From the NCBI GenBank assembly GCA_035544875.1, contig DASZZP010000038.1, positions 62,001 to 126,000 of the forward strand: a DNA stretch of 64,000 bases, in the 5' to 3' direction. The notes under the pieces were generated by a model, which ran no database searches, was not told the origin of the DNA, and was given only the letters and a program-made list of their open reading frames with translations. The translations under genes were made by a program, and so were the position numbers. The DNA comes from JASLEW01 sp035544875 (GTDB taxonomy: Bacteria; Acidobacteriota; Thermoanaerobaculia; Multivoradales; UBA5704). Shown piece by piece: positions 41,870 to 50,129 of the stretch (positions are counted from its first letter, which is position 1; each line of letters starts with the position of its first letter).

Positions 41870-44512
41870 TCAGCGCCCGCGCTGGATCTCCAGGGTCGAG
41901 AGGCGGGCGGGCGGCGGGCAGGGGAGCTCCCCCTTCACCGTGCGCCAGAGGATGGCGTTGAGCTCGGCCGGCGCGATGGCGTCGGGCGCGGTGAGGTCGA
42001 GGCCGAGCGACTGCCGCGCCGCCGGTCCGTCGGCCGGGTTGGTGTCGGTGAGCGGCTGCGCGGGGATCAGCGCCTGGTACGGAGTGGGATCGGGAGCGGC
42101 GGCGAAGATCTCGCGCAGCGGCCGGCCGAAGGTGTCGAACTGGGTCAGCGTGCCCAGGCCGAGGATCTCCTCGATGGTCGCCACGACGTCGGTGGTGTTG
42201 ACGAAGCGGTGCACCGTGCCCGGGCGACTGTAGGGCGAGATGACCAGCAATGGAGCGCGGTGGGAATCGACGTGGTCGGGGCCGTTCTGGGCGTCGTCCT
42301 CGACCACGAAGACCACCGTTTCGCGCCAGAACGGGGAGCGGGTGAGCGCTTCGACGATGCGCCCGAGCGCCAGGTCGTTGTCGGCCATGTAGGCACGCGG
42401 CGTCGGCAGCCCCGGACGAGCGCCCGCGGTGTGATCGTTGGGCAGGTGGAGGATCTCGAGGGCCGGCATCGACCCGCGCTCGACGAAAGTCCGGAATTCG
42501 GCCAGCCAGGCATCGGCGCGCTTCTGATCGGGAATGGTCAGGTCCCACGCCGGGTAGGTCGGGCTGGTGAAGGGCTGCAGCGACGGCACCGTCGCGCGGT
42601 AAACCGTGGCGCCGCCCGCGTCTTTGCCGGCCTTGCCGAACTCGCCATAGTTGCGCACCTCGAGGCCGCGGGCACGGGCAAGGTCCCACAGGTGGCCGCT
42701 TGCCGGTTCGTCGGCGTCGCCTTCGTCGCCCTCGCCGCCGCGCCGGCTGGAGTAGCCCGAGGGCGTCGTCTTCTCGGTGTAGTCGGTGGCGTAGGCGGCG
42801 GTCGACCAGGAGTGCCCTTGGGTGCTCACCTCGCCGTTGGTGAAGAAGCGGTCGTAGAGCCCGAAGCGCTGGGCGAGGGCGCGGTGATTGGGGGCCTCGG
42901 TCGCGTGGAAGAAGAGCAACCCCGGATCGCCGTCGCCGCCCGGCAGGTCGCCGAACACCTGGTCGTAGGTGCGGTTCTCCTTGATGACGTAGACGACGTG
43001 GCGGAGCGGCGGGTAGAGCGCCGCCTGCGCTCCCGCTATTGCGTCCACGCTCGCACCGGCTCCTACGCCGGCGCCGGCGGCGGCGCCTGCACCGCCGCCC
43101 GTGCCCGCACCGGCACCTTGGCGCGCGCCCCGCGCCCGGAGCCCGCCGCCCGAGCCATGGGCCGCGGCGGCGGACGCACCGCCCACCCAGCCGTTGGCCT
43201 GCGCCACGCGCCGGGTGCAGGCGGCGAGGGCGGCCCGCGCCGGCAGCGCCGGCAGCACGGTCAGGGTGCCCTCGGTCTGGCCGAGGGTGTAGCTGCGCGG
43301 ATCGCGCTCCGGAGCGGCCGGCTGCGGCCCGCGCGGGTTGGGGCCGGAACCTCGCCCCTTGCCGTTCACGACCAGCAGCGACTCGCCCGCGGTGAGGACC
43401 GCGGTGGGATACCAACCGACCGGAATGCGCCCGGCGAGGCGGTCGCGCGGCGGGCTCGGGCCGCCCGGGACGCCGGAGGTCCCGGAGGCGAGGTCGAATA
43501 CTGCCACCGCGTTGCTGTCGGACTCGGCCACCAGCAGGCGGCGGCCGCCGTCGGCCAGCGCCAGGGCGCTCGGGGTGCTGCCGCTTGCCGGCCCGCCGGG
43601 CGGCGGGTCGCGCAGCTCGGCGATCAGGCGCCGCATCCCGGTGTCGACCACCGCCACCCGGTCGGTGCTGGCCGAGGCCACGAACAGGCGCGCGCCGCCG
43701 GGGCTCAGCAGCAGGGCCGAGGGGTGGCGTCCGACCTCGATGCGGCCGGCCTCGACGATCTCGCCCGCCGGCTCACCCAGGCGTGGCGACGGCCCGCCTG
43801 AAAACACGGCGACCGTCGTGCCGCCCCAGGCCGAAACGTAGACCTCGCCACGCGGACCGGCGGCGACCGCATAGGGATAGCGGCCGGCGGGCAGCCGCTG
43901 CACCACCTTGCCGCTCGCCAGATCGACGACCGCCAGGGTGTCGGCGAGATTCTCGGCGACGTAGAGCCGCTTGCCGTCGGGCGACAGCGCGAGGCCGGCC
44001 GGAAAGCGAGTGCCGAACTTGGCCTGCCCCTTGTCGGCGAGCGGCAGGCTGCCGGCGGGAACGGCGGCGCCTCCCTTCCAGGCGAAGCGGAAGACCACGT
44101 CCTCGTTGCCACCGGCGACGTAGAGAGTGCGGCCGTCGGCAGAGAAAGCCAGCCCGAGGAAGGCCGCGGGCAGCTCCAGCGACTGCAGCACGCGGCCGCT
44201 TGCGATCTCGACCACCTGGATCCCCTGCTGGCGCCAGCCGGCCAGGAGCACCACGACGCGGTCCCTTTCCGGCGCCAGCGCCATGGCAAGCGGCATGTTG
44301 CCGAGGTCGAACGAGCGCCCCGCCGGGTCGAGCCGGGCGCCGGTCGGCAGCCGCGCCGGCGCGCTCTCGAGTGGTGCGGCGGCGGCAGCCCGTGCCCCAA
44401 AAGTGCCGGGACTACCGAGAGTGCCGAGGGCGCCGAGCGCGCCGAGGGCGCCCAGAGTGCGAAGAGTGCCAAGGGTCAGCAGCCCGCCGATGCCGGCTAC
44501 CGCCGCCTTCAC
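41870..44512 (-). CDS. Bifunctional YncE-like beta-propeller / phosphoesterase
   Basis: 880 residues. The N-terminus is a repetitive signal-like segment (L-G-T-L, L-G-A-L units). Residues about 55-450 form a seven-bladed YVTN propeller (G-L-A-L-S-P-D-G-K-R-L-Y-V-A-E, then V-D-L-A-S-G-K-V-V). From about residue 505 comes an alkaline-phosphatase-superfamily phosphoesterase of the phospholipase C/AcpA type: V-I-K-E-N-R-T-Y-D-Q-V-F-G-D-L, N-H-R-A-L-A, and V-V-E-D-D-A-Q-N-G-P-D-H-V-D-S-H-R with metal ligands. It is probably periplasmic, releasing phosphate from esters. A 34-base stretch of this gene recurs at 55816-55849. Confidence 0.85.
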   Translation of the reverse strand: MKAAVAGIGGLLTLGTLRTLGALGALGALGTLGSPGTFGARAAAAAPLESAPARLPTGARLDPAGRSFDLGNMPLAMALAPERDRVVVLLAGWRQQGIQVVEIASGRVLQSLELPAAFLGLAFSADGRTLYVAGGNEDVVFRFAWKGGAAVPAGSLPLADKGQAKFGTRFPAGLALSPDGKRLYVAENLADTLAVVDLASGKVVQRLPAGRYPYAVAAGPRGEVYVSAWGGTTVAVFSGGPSPRLGEPAGEIVEAGRIEVGRHPSALLLSPGGARLFVASASTDRVAVVDTGMRRLIAELRDPPPGGPASGSTPSALALADGGRRLLVAESDSNAVAVFDLASGTSGVPGGPSPPRDRLAGRIPVGWYPTAVLTAGESLLVVNGKGRGSGPNPRGPQPAAPERDPRSYTLGQTEGTLTVLPALPARAALAACTRRVAQANGWVGGASAAAAHGSGGGLRARGARQGAGAGTGGGAGAAAGAGVGAGASVDAIAGAQAALYPPLRHVVYVIKENRTYDQVFGDLPGGDGDPGLLFFHATEAPNHRALAQRFGLYDRFFTNGEVSTQGHSWSTAAYATDYTEKTTPSGYSSRRGGEGDEGDADEPASGHLWDLARARGLEVRNYGEFGKAGKDAGGATVYRATVPSLQPFTSPTYPAWDLTIPDQKRADAWLAEFRTFVERGSMPALEILHLPNDHTAGARPGLPTPRAYMADNDLALGRIVEALTRSPFWRETVVFVVEDDAQNGPDHVDSHRAPLLVISPYSRPGTVHRFVNTTDVVATIEEILGLGTLTQFDTFGRPLREIFAAAPDPTPYQALIPAQPLTDTNPADGPAARQSLGLDLTAPDAIAPAELNAILWRTVKGELPCPPPARLSTLEIQRGR

Positions 44513-44584
44513 CGGCCGAGCTCCGGCAACGCAAGTCGTCTCATTGCGGTCGGATGATAGCCCGGTGGCGCGCGATGCGGCGCC

Positions 44585-45487
44585 TCATCGCGTGACAGTT
44601 TCGCGGTACCAGCGGCAGCCGCGGCGCAGGGGGCAGAGCTCGCAGCGCGGGGCAGCGCGGCGGCAGAGCTCCTGGCCGTGACGCCGGAGAAGCTGATGGG
44701 CCTCGATGAGCCAGCTGTAGTCGTCGGGGAGCTGCGGCGCCACGGCGGCCGCGGCGGAGCGGTATTGCTGGGTGTACTTCGGGCTCTCCTGGCCGAAGCC
44801 GAGGCGGATCAGGACGCGCAGCGCGTTGGAGTCGGCGCCGAGGCTGCGGGCGCCGCGGGCGAAAAGCATGATCTTGTCGGCGCCCGGCTCGCCGATGCTC
44901 GGGAAGCGGCGCAGGAGCTTGTGGCCGCTGCCGGCGGCCACCCGTAGGGCGAGCTCCCGCTCGCCCATCTCGAGCGCGATGGCCGCCGCCTGCTGCAGCT
45001 TCGCGGCGCGATGGGCGGGCAGCATCCCGCCGCCGGCAATGACCTGCGCCAGCGCCTCGGGGGGACGACCGAGCAGCGCCTCCGGGTCGATTCCGACCTC
45101 GCGGCGCAGGCGCTCGAAGACCGCCAGGCGGCGCTCGTCGTCGACCAGGTAGCCGACGTTCTCCCACACCACCTGAGCGAAGGGCTCGGTGACGTGCGGC
45201 GGCGCCGGAGCGCCGTAGTAGTCGCGCAGCCGGCCGACGATCGAGAGCAGGTCGGGCAGATCGCCGCGCCCAGCCTGGTCGGATGCCGGGTCGCGACCTG
45301 CCGGGAGATCCCTCCGGGGAATGCCGCTCGTCCACCGCGGACGAGCGGCGGCCGGCAATGGTAGATGGGCCGGCCGACCCCGCGATTCTTTCGGAGACGC
45401 GGGGTTCCTGCCCCGCGGTTTTTTCGGAGACGCGGGGTCCCCGCCCCGCGGTTTTTTCGGAGACGCCGGGTCCCTGCCCGGCGTCAC
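44585..45487 (-). CDS. Endonuclease III-like HhH-GPD DNA glycosylase, atypical
   Basis: 300 residues from a GTG that overlaps the stop of the preceding gene (GTGA). The first about 65 residues are low complexity and include a three-fold P-A-S-P-K repeat; the enzyme domain starts near residue 75 (L-L-S-I-V-G-R-L-R-D-Y-Y-G). The HhH is F-P-S-I-G-E-P-G-A-D-K-I, where the catalytic Lys position of Endonuclease III is Pro, and the Asp is in G-A-D-S-N-A-L. The C-terminus binds a 4Fe-4S cluster (C-x6-C-x2-C-x5-C). It is therefore probably a monofunctional glycosylase or a structural relative. It is transcribed with the nicotinate phosphoribosyltransferase gene. Confidence 0.78.
   Translation of the reverse strand: MTPGRDPASPKKPRGGDPASPKKPRGRNPASPKESRGRPAHLPLPAAARPRWTSGIPRRDLPAGRDPASDQAGRGDLPDLLSIVGRLRDYYGAPAPPHVTEPFAQVVWENVGYLVDDERRLAVFERLRREVGIDPEALLGRPPEALAQVIAGGGMLPAHRAAKLQQAAAIALEMGERELALRVAAGSGHKLLRRFPSIGEPGADKIMLFARGARSLGADSNALRVLIRLGFGQESPKYTQQYRSAAAAVAPQLPDDYSWLIEAHQLLRRHGQELCRRAAPRCELCPLRRGCRWYRETVTR
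45398..45483. repeat. Three 33-bp tandem repeats, each a hairpin
   Basis: Hairpins start at 45398, 45431 and 45464, an exact 33-base period. The first two stems are CGCGGGG/CCCCGCG with a 6-base loop, followed by GTTTTTT; the third is CGCCGGG/CCCGGCG. On the + strand they look like intrinsic terminators in series. On the - strand they are in frame and encode three 11-residue P-A-S-P-K units at the N-terminus of the glycosylase-like protein. Confidence 0.85.
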
Positions 45488-46977
45488 GGCTGTCCCTTCC
45501 GGGAGGCGGCGGAGGCTTCGGCGCGGGCGGCCAGGATCAGCCGGGTCTTGAGGTCATAGTAGCCCTGCTCGAGACCGACCGGGTACTGGTGGGGATAGAC
45601 GAAGCGCTTGATGCCGGCGTGAAAGCGGCCCAGCTGCTCGGCCGCCCGGCGCCGCACTTCGGCGAGCGCCGGCGGCGGGCTCAGCCGGCGGCCGCGCCGC
45701 AGTACCGGTACCAGCAGGTCCTCGCCGGCTGCCCCGGCGGGTATCGTCCGGCGCCTGGTCATGTCCAGCGGATCAACCATGGTCGGCTCCTCCCCGATCC
45801 CGCGCTCGGCGTCGTAGATCACGTCCGCCAGGAACTCGCCGTCTTCGTGGTAGCGCCGGACCTGCTGGATGCCGGGATTCGAAACCTTGACCGCCTGCTC
45901 CGAGAGCTTGAGCCGGTACTGCCAGGGACCGCCCTGCTCGCGCACCGCGGTCAACTTGTAGACCCCGCCCAGGGCGGGGTCGCCGTCGGCAGTCACCAGG
46001 CGGGTGCCGACTCCCCAGACGGCGATCTGCGAGCCCTGCTGCTTGAGGCTTTCGATGACGTGCTCGTCGAGGTCGTTGCTGGCCAGGATGGAGGCGCCCG
46101 GGAAGCCGCCCTCGTCCAGGATGCGCCGCGCCTGGCGGCTCAAGTAGGCCAGGTCGCCCGAGTCGAGCCGGATCCCGATCAGCTCGCTGCCGCGCTCGCG
46201 CAGCCGCCGGCCAGCTTCGACCGCATGCCTCACCCCGTCCAGGCTGTCGTAGGTGTCGACCAGGAAGACGCAGTTATTGGGCAGGGCCTCGGCATAGGCG
46301 GCGAAGGCCTCGGGCTCGGTCGCGAACGACAGGACCCAGCTGTGGGCATGGGTGCCCTTGACCGGAATGCCGAACAGCTTGCCCGCGAGGGTGTTCGAGG
46401 TCCCGGCGCAGCCGCCGACGAAGGCGGCGCGGCTGGCCGACAGCCCGCCGTCGACGCCATGGGCGCGCCGCAGGCCGAACTCGAGCACCTCCTCGCCGCC
46501 GGCGGCAAGCACCACCCGCGCCGCCTTGGTGGCAATCAACGTCTCGTAGTTGAGCTGGTTGAGCAGCGGCGACTCGAGCAGCTGGCACTGGGCGATCGGG
46601 CCGGTCACCCGCAGCAGCGGCTCGTGCGGGAAGACCACCGTCCCCTCGGGAACCGCGTCGAGGTCGCAGCCGTCGAAGCGCATGGCCGCCAGGAAATCGA
46701 GGAACGGCGGCGCGAAGAGCGGTGCGCCGTCGTTGCCGGTCAGGCCGGCCAGGTAGGCGAGGTCCTCGTCGGCGAAGCGCAGGTTCATTAGGTAGTCGAC
46801 CGCCGGCTCGAGGCCGCAGGCGATGGTGAAGCCGCCGGCGAACGGGTTCTTGCGGAAAAAGAGATGGAACGCCGCCTCCTTCTGGTGGGTGCCCGACCGC
46901 CAGTAGGCATACGCCATGGTCAGCTGATAGAGGTCGGTCAGCAGGGCCAGCGAGTCGCGGTAGAGGCGGTGGAGCAT
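45484..46977 (-). CDS. pncB: Nicotinate phosphoribosyltransferase
   Basis: About 497 residues; converts nicotinate and PRPP to nicotinate mononucleotide in NAD salvage. It starts L-L-T-D-L-Y-Q-L-T-M-A-Y, the family hallmark, and has E-F-G-L-R-R-A-H-G, F-V-G-G-C-A-G-T-S-N-T, G-T-H-A-H-S-W-V with the reactive histidine, and I-G-I-R-L-D-S-G-D-L. The ATG at 46977 gives family-typical length; an open frame continues to 47100 with alternative starts at 47046 and 47100. The stop overlaps the start of the glycosylase-like gene. It is divergent from the OsmC-family gene. Confidence 0.88.
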   Translation of the reverse strand: MLHRLYRDSLALLTDLYQLTMAYAYWRSGTHQKEAAFHLFFRKNPFAGGFTIACGLEPAVDYLMNLRFADEDLAYLAGLTGNDGAPLFAPPFLDFLAAMRFDGCDLDAVPEGTVVFPHEPLLRVTGPIAQCQLLESPLLNQLNYETLIATKAARVVLAAGGEEVLEFGLRRAHGVDGGLSASRAAFVGGCAGTSNTLAGKLFGIPVKGTHAHSWVLSFATEPEAFAAYAEALPNNCVFLVDTYDSLDGVRHAVEAGRRLRERGSELIGIRLDSGDLAYLSRQARRILDEGGFPGASILASNDLDEHVIESLKQQGSQIAVWGVGTRLVTADGDPALGGVYKLTAVREQGGPWQYRLKLSEQAVKVSNPGIQQVRRYHEDGEFLADVIYDAERGIGEEPTMVDPLDMTRRRTIPAGAAGEDLLVPVLRRGRRLSPPPALAEVRRRAAEQLGRFHAGIKRFVYPHQYPVGLEQGYYDLKTRLILAARAEASAASRKGQP

Positions 46978-47086
46978 GGGCGTCACCAATGCTATCGCGA
47001 GGCGGACGCCGACCCCGGTCGACGGCTGCGCGTAGAGGCTGCGCATGCTAGCGTTCGTTCTTTCTGTTGTATCATCTGACTCGGCG

Positions 47087-47115
47087 TTGAAATGACGCAC
47101 GATCGCCTGTATATT
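47087..47115 (+). promoter_or_regulatory. Promoter of the OsmC selenoprotein gene
   Basis: TTGAAA (47087-47092), 17-base spacer, TATATT (47110-47115). This is a near-consensus sigma-70-type promoter in otherwise GC-rich DNA, about 40 bases before the ATG. Confidence 0.7.
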
Positions 47116-47154
47116 AACTAGAGCACCGACGATCAGTCGGCAAAGGAGCGCGAA

Positions 47155-47625
47155 ATGAGCGAGGTGGTCTACGTTTCAGAGGTGAGGATCGAGCGCCAGG
47201 CTGGACCGCTGCGGCTCGCCTACCTGCCCGCGGAGGCCCATCCGGTGGTATTCGGCGTGCACGGCGCCGTCGCGGCGCACTACAAGGTGAACCCTGACCT
47301 GCTGGAGCCGCATGCGACGACGCTGGACTATGTCGTGGCGGCCACCGGCGGCTGACTCACCGGCACCTTCGGGGGCGCGCTGGAGGCGCGCAAGATCGAC
47401 GCAAGCAACCGGCTGCTGCGGGCCGAGGTCAGGGGCGAGATCGAGCTCGAGGACCACGTCCTGGTCATCCGGCGTATCCACGTCACCTATCGGCTCTCGG
47501 CTCCGGCCGCGGTGAGCGAGGTCGTCACGCGGGTGCATGCGGTTCATGCCATGAGCTGCCCGATCTACCGCTCGCTCTACAAGGCCATCGACATCACGAC
47601 CGAGGTGAGGCTCGAGGAGCCCTAG
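47155..47625 (+). CDS. OsmC-family peroxidase, probable selenoprotein (in-frame TGA = Sec67)
   Basis: 156 residues if the TGA at 47353-47355 is read as selenocysteine. The first 66 residues end D-Y-V-V-A-A-T-G-G, exactly where OsmC relatives have the peroxidatic Cys. After the TGA the frame continues L-T-G-T-F-G-G-A-L-E-A-R, I-R-R-I-H-V-T-Y and H-A-M-S-C135-P-I-Y-R-S, with the second reactive Cys, to a TAG at 47623. OsmC/Ohr proteins reduce organic peroxides or act on thiol substrates. AAAGGAG precedes the ATG and a strong promoter lies upstream. A SECIS-like hairpin follows the TGA. No sel genes are in the window. A nonsense mutation is the alternative, but conservation on both sides argues against it. 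Confidence 0.85.
47375..47391 (+). promoter_or_regulatory. Candidate bacterial SECIS element
   Basis: A hairpin GCGCGC-TGGAG-GCGCGC (6-bp stem, 5-base loop) lies in the coding sequence with its loop 25 bases after the TGA. Bacterial SECIS elements are small stem-loops directly downstream of UGA with a G in the first loop positions, as here. SelB would bind this loop to deliver Sec-tRNA. Confidence 0.7.
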
Positions 47626-47735
47626 AGCTTCTGGCCTCCCGTACCCCGGGGTCGGAGAGGAAGCACCGTCGCCTTTGACGAGGTACTCTCCGGACGTGTG
47701 AGGGACCAGCCGCGGGACCGACGACGCAATCGTCC

Positions 47736-48047
47736 TTACGGGCAGACCGCGAGGGCGCTCGTGTCCTGGATCGGCTGGAAGGTCGTGCTCTGCGGGTTGC
47801 GGTAGATGTGGCTGGCTCCGGTCTGGGTGTCGGTCACCGTGGTCGCCACCTGGACGTTGGTCAAGCCGCCGGCGAAGACCCAGTAGTTGTGGTTGAGGCC
47901 GCAGCCGTTCAGCACCTTGATCACTTCCTCGACATTGGACTGGCTAAAGAACCAGAAGTAGCCGGTGTCGGGAGTGAGCTGGACGGCATGCAGCGCGGGC
48001 TGTGTTGCCTTTGACCGTGGGTTCGGGTAGCGTGCCTGCACGCCCAT
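47736..48047 (-). pseudogene. C-terminal fragment of a secreted-protein beta domain
   Basis: The 103-codon frame encodes L-T-P-D-T-G-Y-F-W-F-F-S-Q-S-N-V-E, then W-V-F-A-G-G-L-T-N-V-Q-V and V-T-D-T-Q-T-G-A. This is the second half of a beta domain found in tandem at the C-terminus of the metalloprotease at 53522-55669 (G-F-F-S-F-G-D-P-T-N-V-E, V-T-D-L-Q-T-G). The first half of the domain and any signal peptide are missing; the first about 22 residues are unrelated and run into the hflK start. It is read as a truncated gene, although a small protein cannot be excluded. Confidence 0.6.
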
Positions 48048-49116
48048 GGACCATCACAGAGAGCCCGAGCCCGACTCGGATCCCCGGCGTCCGATCCTGG
48101 CCCACCTCCCGCGCTTGACGACTTTCGACGGCGGCCGCCTGTCGCGTTTCCCCAGCCGGCGCTGGGGGCTGCTGCTCGCCGGTGTCGCGCTGCTCGTGCT
48201 GCTGCTGTCCTCCTACTATCAGGTCGCTCCCTTCGAGCAAGGCGTGGTGCTCCGCTTCGGCCGCTACATCGGCACCGTGCGTCAAGGTCCGCATGTCAAG
48301 CTGCCCTTCGTCGACCGGGTCTACAAGGTGCCCACCGAGCGGCAGCTCAAGGAGGAGTTCGGCTTTCGCACCATCGAGCCCGCCCAGCGCAGCACCTACC
48401 AGAAAGGAGGCTTCGAGGCCGAGTCGCTGATGCTCACCGGCGACCTCAACATCGCCGACGTCGAATTCGTCGTGCAGTACCGCATCGTCGACCCCTACCG
48501 CTACCTCTTCGTGCTCGAGAATCCCGAGCAGATGGTGCGCGCCGTGGCCGAAGCCGAGATGCGCGGCGCGGTTGGCGACCTGGGCTTCGACGAAGTGATC
48601 AAGACCCGCCGCAACGAGGCCGAGGAGCAGGTTCGGCGGCACATGAACTCCATCCTCGCCCTCTACCGCTGCGGCATCGACGTCAAGCTGGTGCAGCTTC
48701 AGGATGTGCACCCGCCGGAACCGGTCAAGGACTCCTTCGAGGAGGTCAACCGCGCGCTGCAAGAGATGGAGCGCTCGATCAACGAGGCGCTGCAGGAGCG
48801 CAACAAGATCCTGTTTCGCGTCGAAGGCGAGGCCAAGCAGCGGATCGCCCAGGCCGAGGGCACGCGCATCGAGCGCATCAACCGCGCCCTGGGCGACGCC
48901 AAGCGCTTCGATCTGCTGCTCGCCGAGTACCGCAAGGCGCCGATGGTGACGCGGCAGCGGCTCTACCTCGAGGCCATGCAGGAGGTGCTGCCGGCGACCG
49001 GCCACCTGGTGATCGTCGACGACGCGGTCAAAGGGTTGCTGCCGCTGTTCAACTTGCAACCGCCCGCAGCGGCCGGCGCCAGCGGCCACAAAGACCGCGA
49101 GGAGCCCAAGCCGTGA
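48046..49116 (+). CDS. hflK: HflK, prohibitin/SPFH-family membrane protein
   Basis: 356 residues. One N-terminal membrane helix (W-G-L-L-L-A-G-V-A-L-L-V-L-L-L) is followed by the SPFH/band-7 domain (V-A-P-F-E-Q-G-V-V-L-R-F-G-R-Y-I-G-T-V) and a long coiled coil (about 240-310: E-V-N-R-A-L-Q-E-M-E-R-S). HflK and HflC form a large periplasmic cage around FtsH and modulate membrane-protein degradation. The N-terminal Gly-rich segment of the E. coli protein is absent. Translation is coupled to hflC by a 4-base overlap. Confidence 0.9.
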   Translation: MDHHREPEPDSDPRRPILAHLPRLTTFDGGRLSRFPSRRWGLLLAGVALLVLLLSSYYQVAPFEQGVVLRFGRYIGTVRQGPHVKLPFVDRVYKVPTERQLKEEFGFRTIEPAQRSTYQKGGFEAESLMLTGDLNIADVEFVVQYRIVDPYRYLFVLENPEQMVRAVAEAEMRGAVGDLGFDEVIKTRRNEAEEQVRRHMNSILALYRCGIDVKLVQLQDVHPPEPVKDSFEEVNRALQEMERSINEALQERNKILFRVEGEAKQRIAQAEGTRIERINRALGDAKRFDLLLAEYRKAPMVTRQRLYLEAMQEVLPATGHLVIVDDAVKGLLPLFNLQPPAAAGASGHKDREEPKP

Positions 49117-50129
49117 GCCGGCGCGCGGCGATTGTCGCCTCTCTGCTCGCGCTGCTGCTGCTCAACGGCGCGACCTTCGAGGTCAGCGAAGGCGAGTCGG
49201 CGATCGTCGTCCGCCTGGGCAAGATCAGCCGCCGGCCGATCGCGAAGCCGGGCCTGTACTGGAAGCTGCCGCTGTTCGACGATGTGATTCGCTTCAACGC
49301 CCGTATCCTCGCCTGGGACGGAGAGCCCGAGCGAATCCCGGTGAAGGATTCCAAGTTCATCTTCGTCGACACGTTCGCCCGCTGGCGGATCACCGACCCG
49401 GTGCGCTTCTACAATGCGGTCAAGGACGAACGCGGCGCGCAGAGCCGGCTCGACGACGTTCTCGACGGCACGGTGCGCGACGTGGTATCGACCCACTACC
49501 TGCTCGAGCTGGTGCGCACCACCAACCGGCCGCTGCAACACGGCCCGGCGCGCGGCGAAGACGAGGCGCAAGGCACGGCGATCCAGCAGGTGCTGCAGAC
49601 CGCCCTCGGGCCGACGCCGAGCGGCGCGCCCTCCGAGGCGGCCATGGGCGAAGCCCAGGTCGCCGGGCGGCGCGTCGAGGTGCGCGACCAGATCTTCGCG
49701 GAGAGCGACCGCAAGCTGCGCGAGCTGAACCTGGGCATCGAGATCGTCGACCTGCGCATCAAGCGCATCGAATACACCGACCAGGTCAAGCGCGACGTCT
49801 ACCTGCGCATGGTCTCCGAGCAGCAACGGATCGCGGAGCGTTACCGCGCCCAAGGGCAGGGCAAGAAAGCCGAGATCGCCGGACTCACCTCGCAGGAGCA
49901 ACGGCGCATCGAATCGGAGTCGTACCGCACTGCCCAGGAGATTCTCGGCCGCGCCGAGGCCGAATCGACGCGCATCTACGCCGCGGCCTACGGCAAGGAT
50001 CCCGAGTTCTATCGCTTCGCGAAAAGCCTCGAAACCTACCGCAAGGCGCTGGGCAAGGACGACACCCTGATCCTCTCCTCCCACAGCGACCTGCTGCACT
50101 ACCTGCAGAACGCGCAGCCGCAGCACTGA
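49113..50129 (+). CDS. hflC: HflC, prohibitin/SPFH-family membrane protein
   Basis: 338 residues from a GTG that overlaps the hflK stop, with GAGGAG upstream. A membrane helix (A-A-I-V-A-S-L-L-A-L-L-L-L) precedes the SPFH domain: E-G-E-S-A-I-V-V-R-L-G-K-I, then P-G-L-Y-W-K-L-P. Typical HflC features follow: I-E-I-V-D-L-R-I-K-R-I-E-Y and M-V-S-E-Q-Q-R-I-A-E-R-Y-R-A-Q-G, and a C-terminal Y-R-K-A-L-G-K-D-D-T-L-I-L-S-S motif. An insertion (about 140-195) in the SPFH region is also common in HflC. It is the partner of HflK in FtsH control. Confidence 0.92.
   Translation: MSRRAAIVASLLALLLLNGATFEVSEGESAIVVRLGKISRRPIAKPGLYWKLPLFDDVIRFNARILAWDGEPERIPVKDSKFIFVDTFARWRITDPVRFYNAVKDERGAQSRLDDVLDGTVRDVVSTHYLLELVRTTNRPLQHGPARGEDEAQGTAIQQVLQTALGPTPSGAPSEAAMGEAQVAGRRVEVRDQIFAESDRKLRELNLGIEIVDLRIKRIEYTDQVKRDVYLRMVSEQQRIAERYRAQGQGKKAEIAGLTSQEQRRIESESYRTAQEILGRAEAESTRIYAAAYGKDPEFYRFAKSLETYRKALGKDDTLILSSHSDLLHYLQNAQPQH

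Noticed and set aside
44400..44470. Nine-base tandem repeats at the start of the phosphoesterase gene as a mobile or CRISPR-like array
   Set aside because: They are short imperfect codon-level repeats encoding L-G-A-L and L-G-T-L units in a hydrophobic signal segment; no spacers are present.
47155..47355. A separate 66-residue protein ending at the TGA
   Set aside because: The OsmC domain continues in frame past the TGA with both reactive positions in place, so a selenoprotein explains the sequence better than a truncated product.
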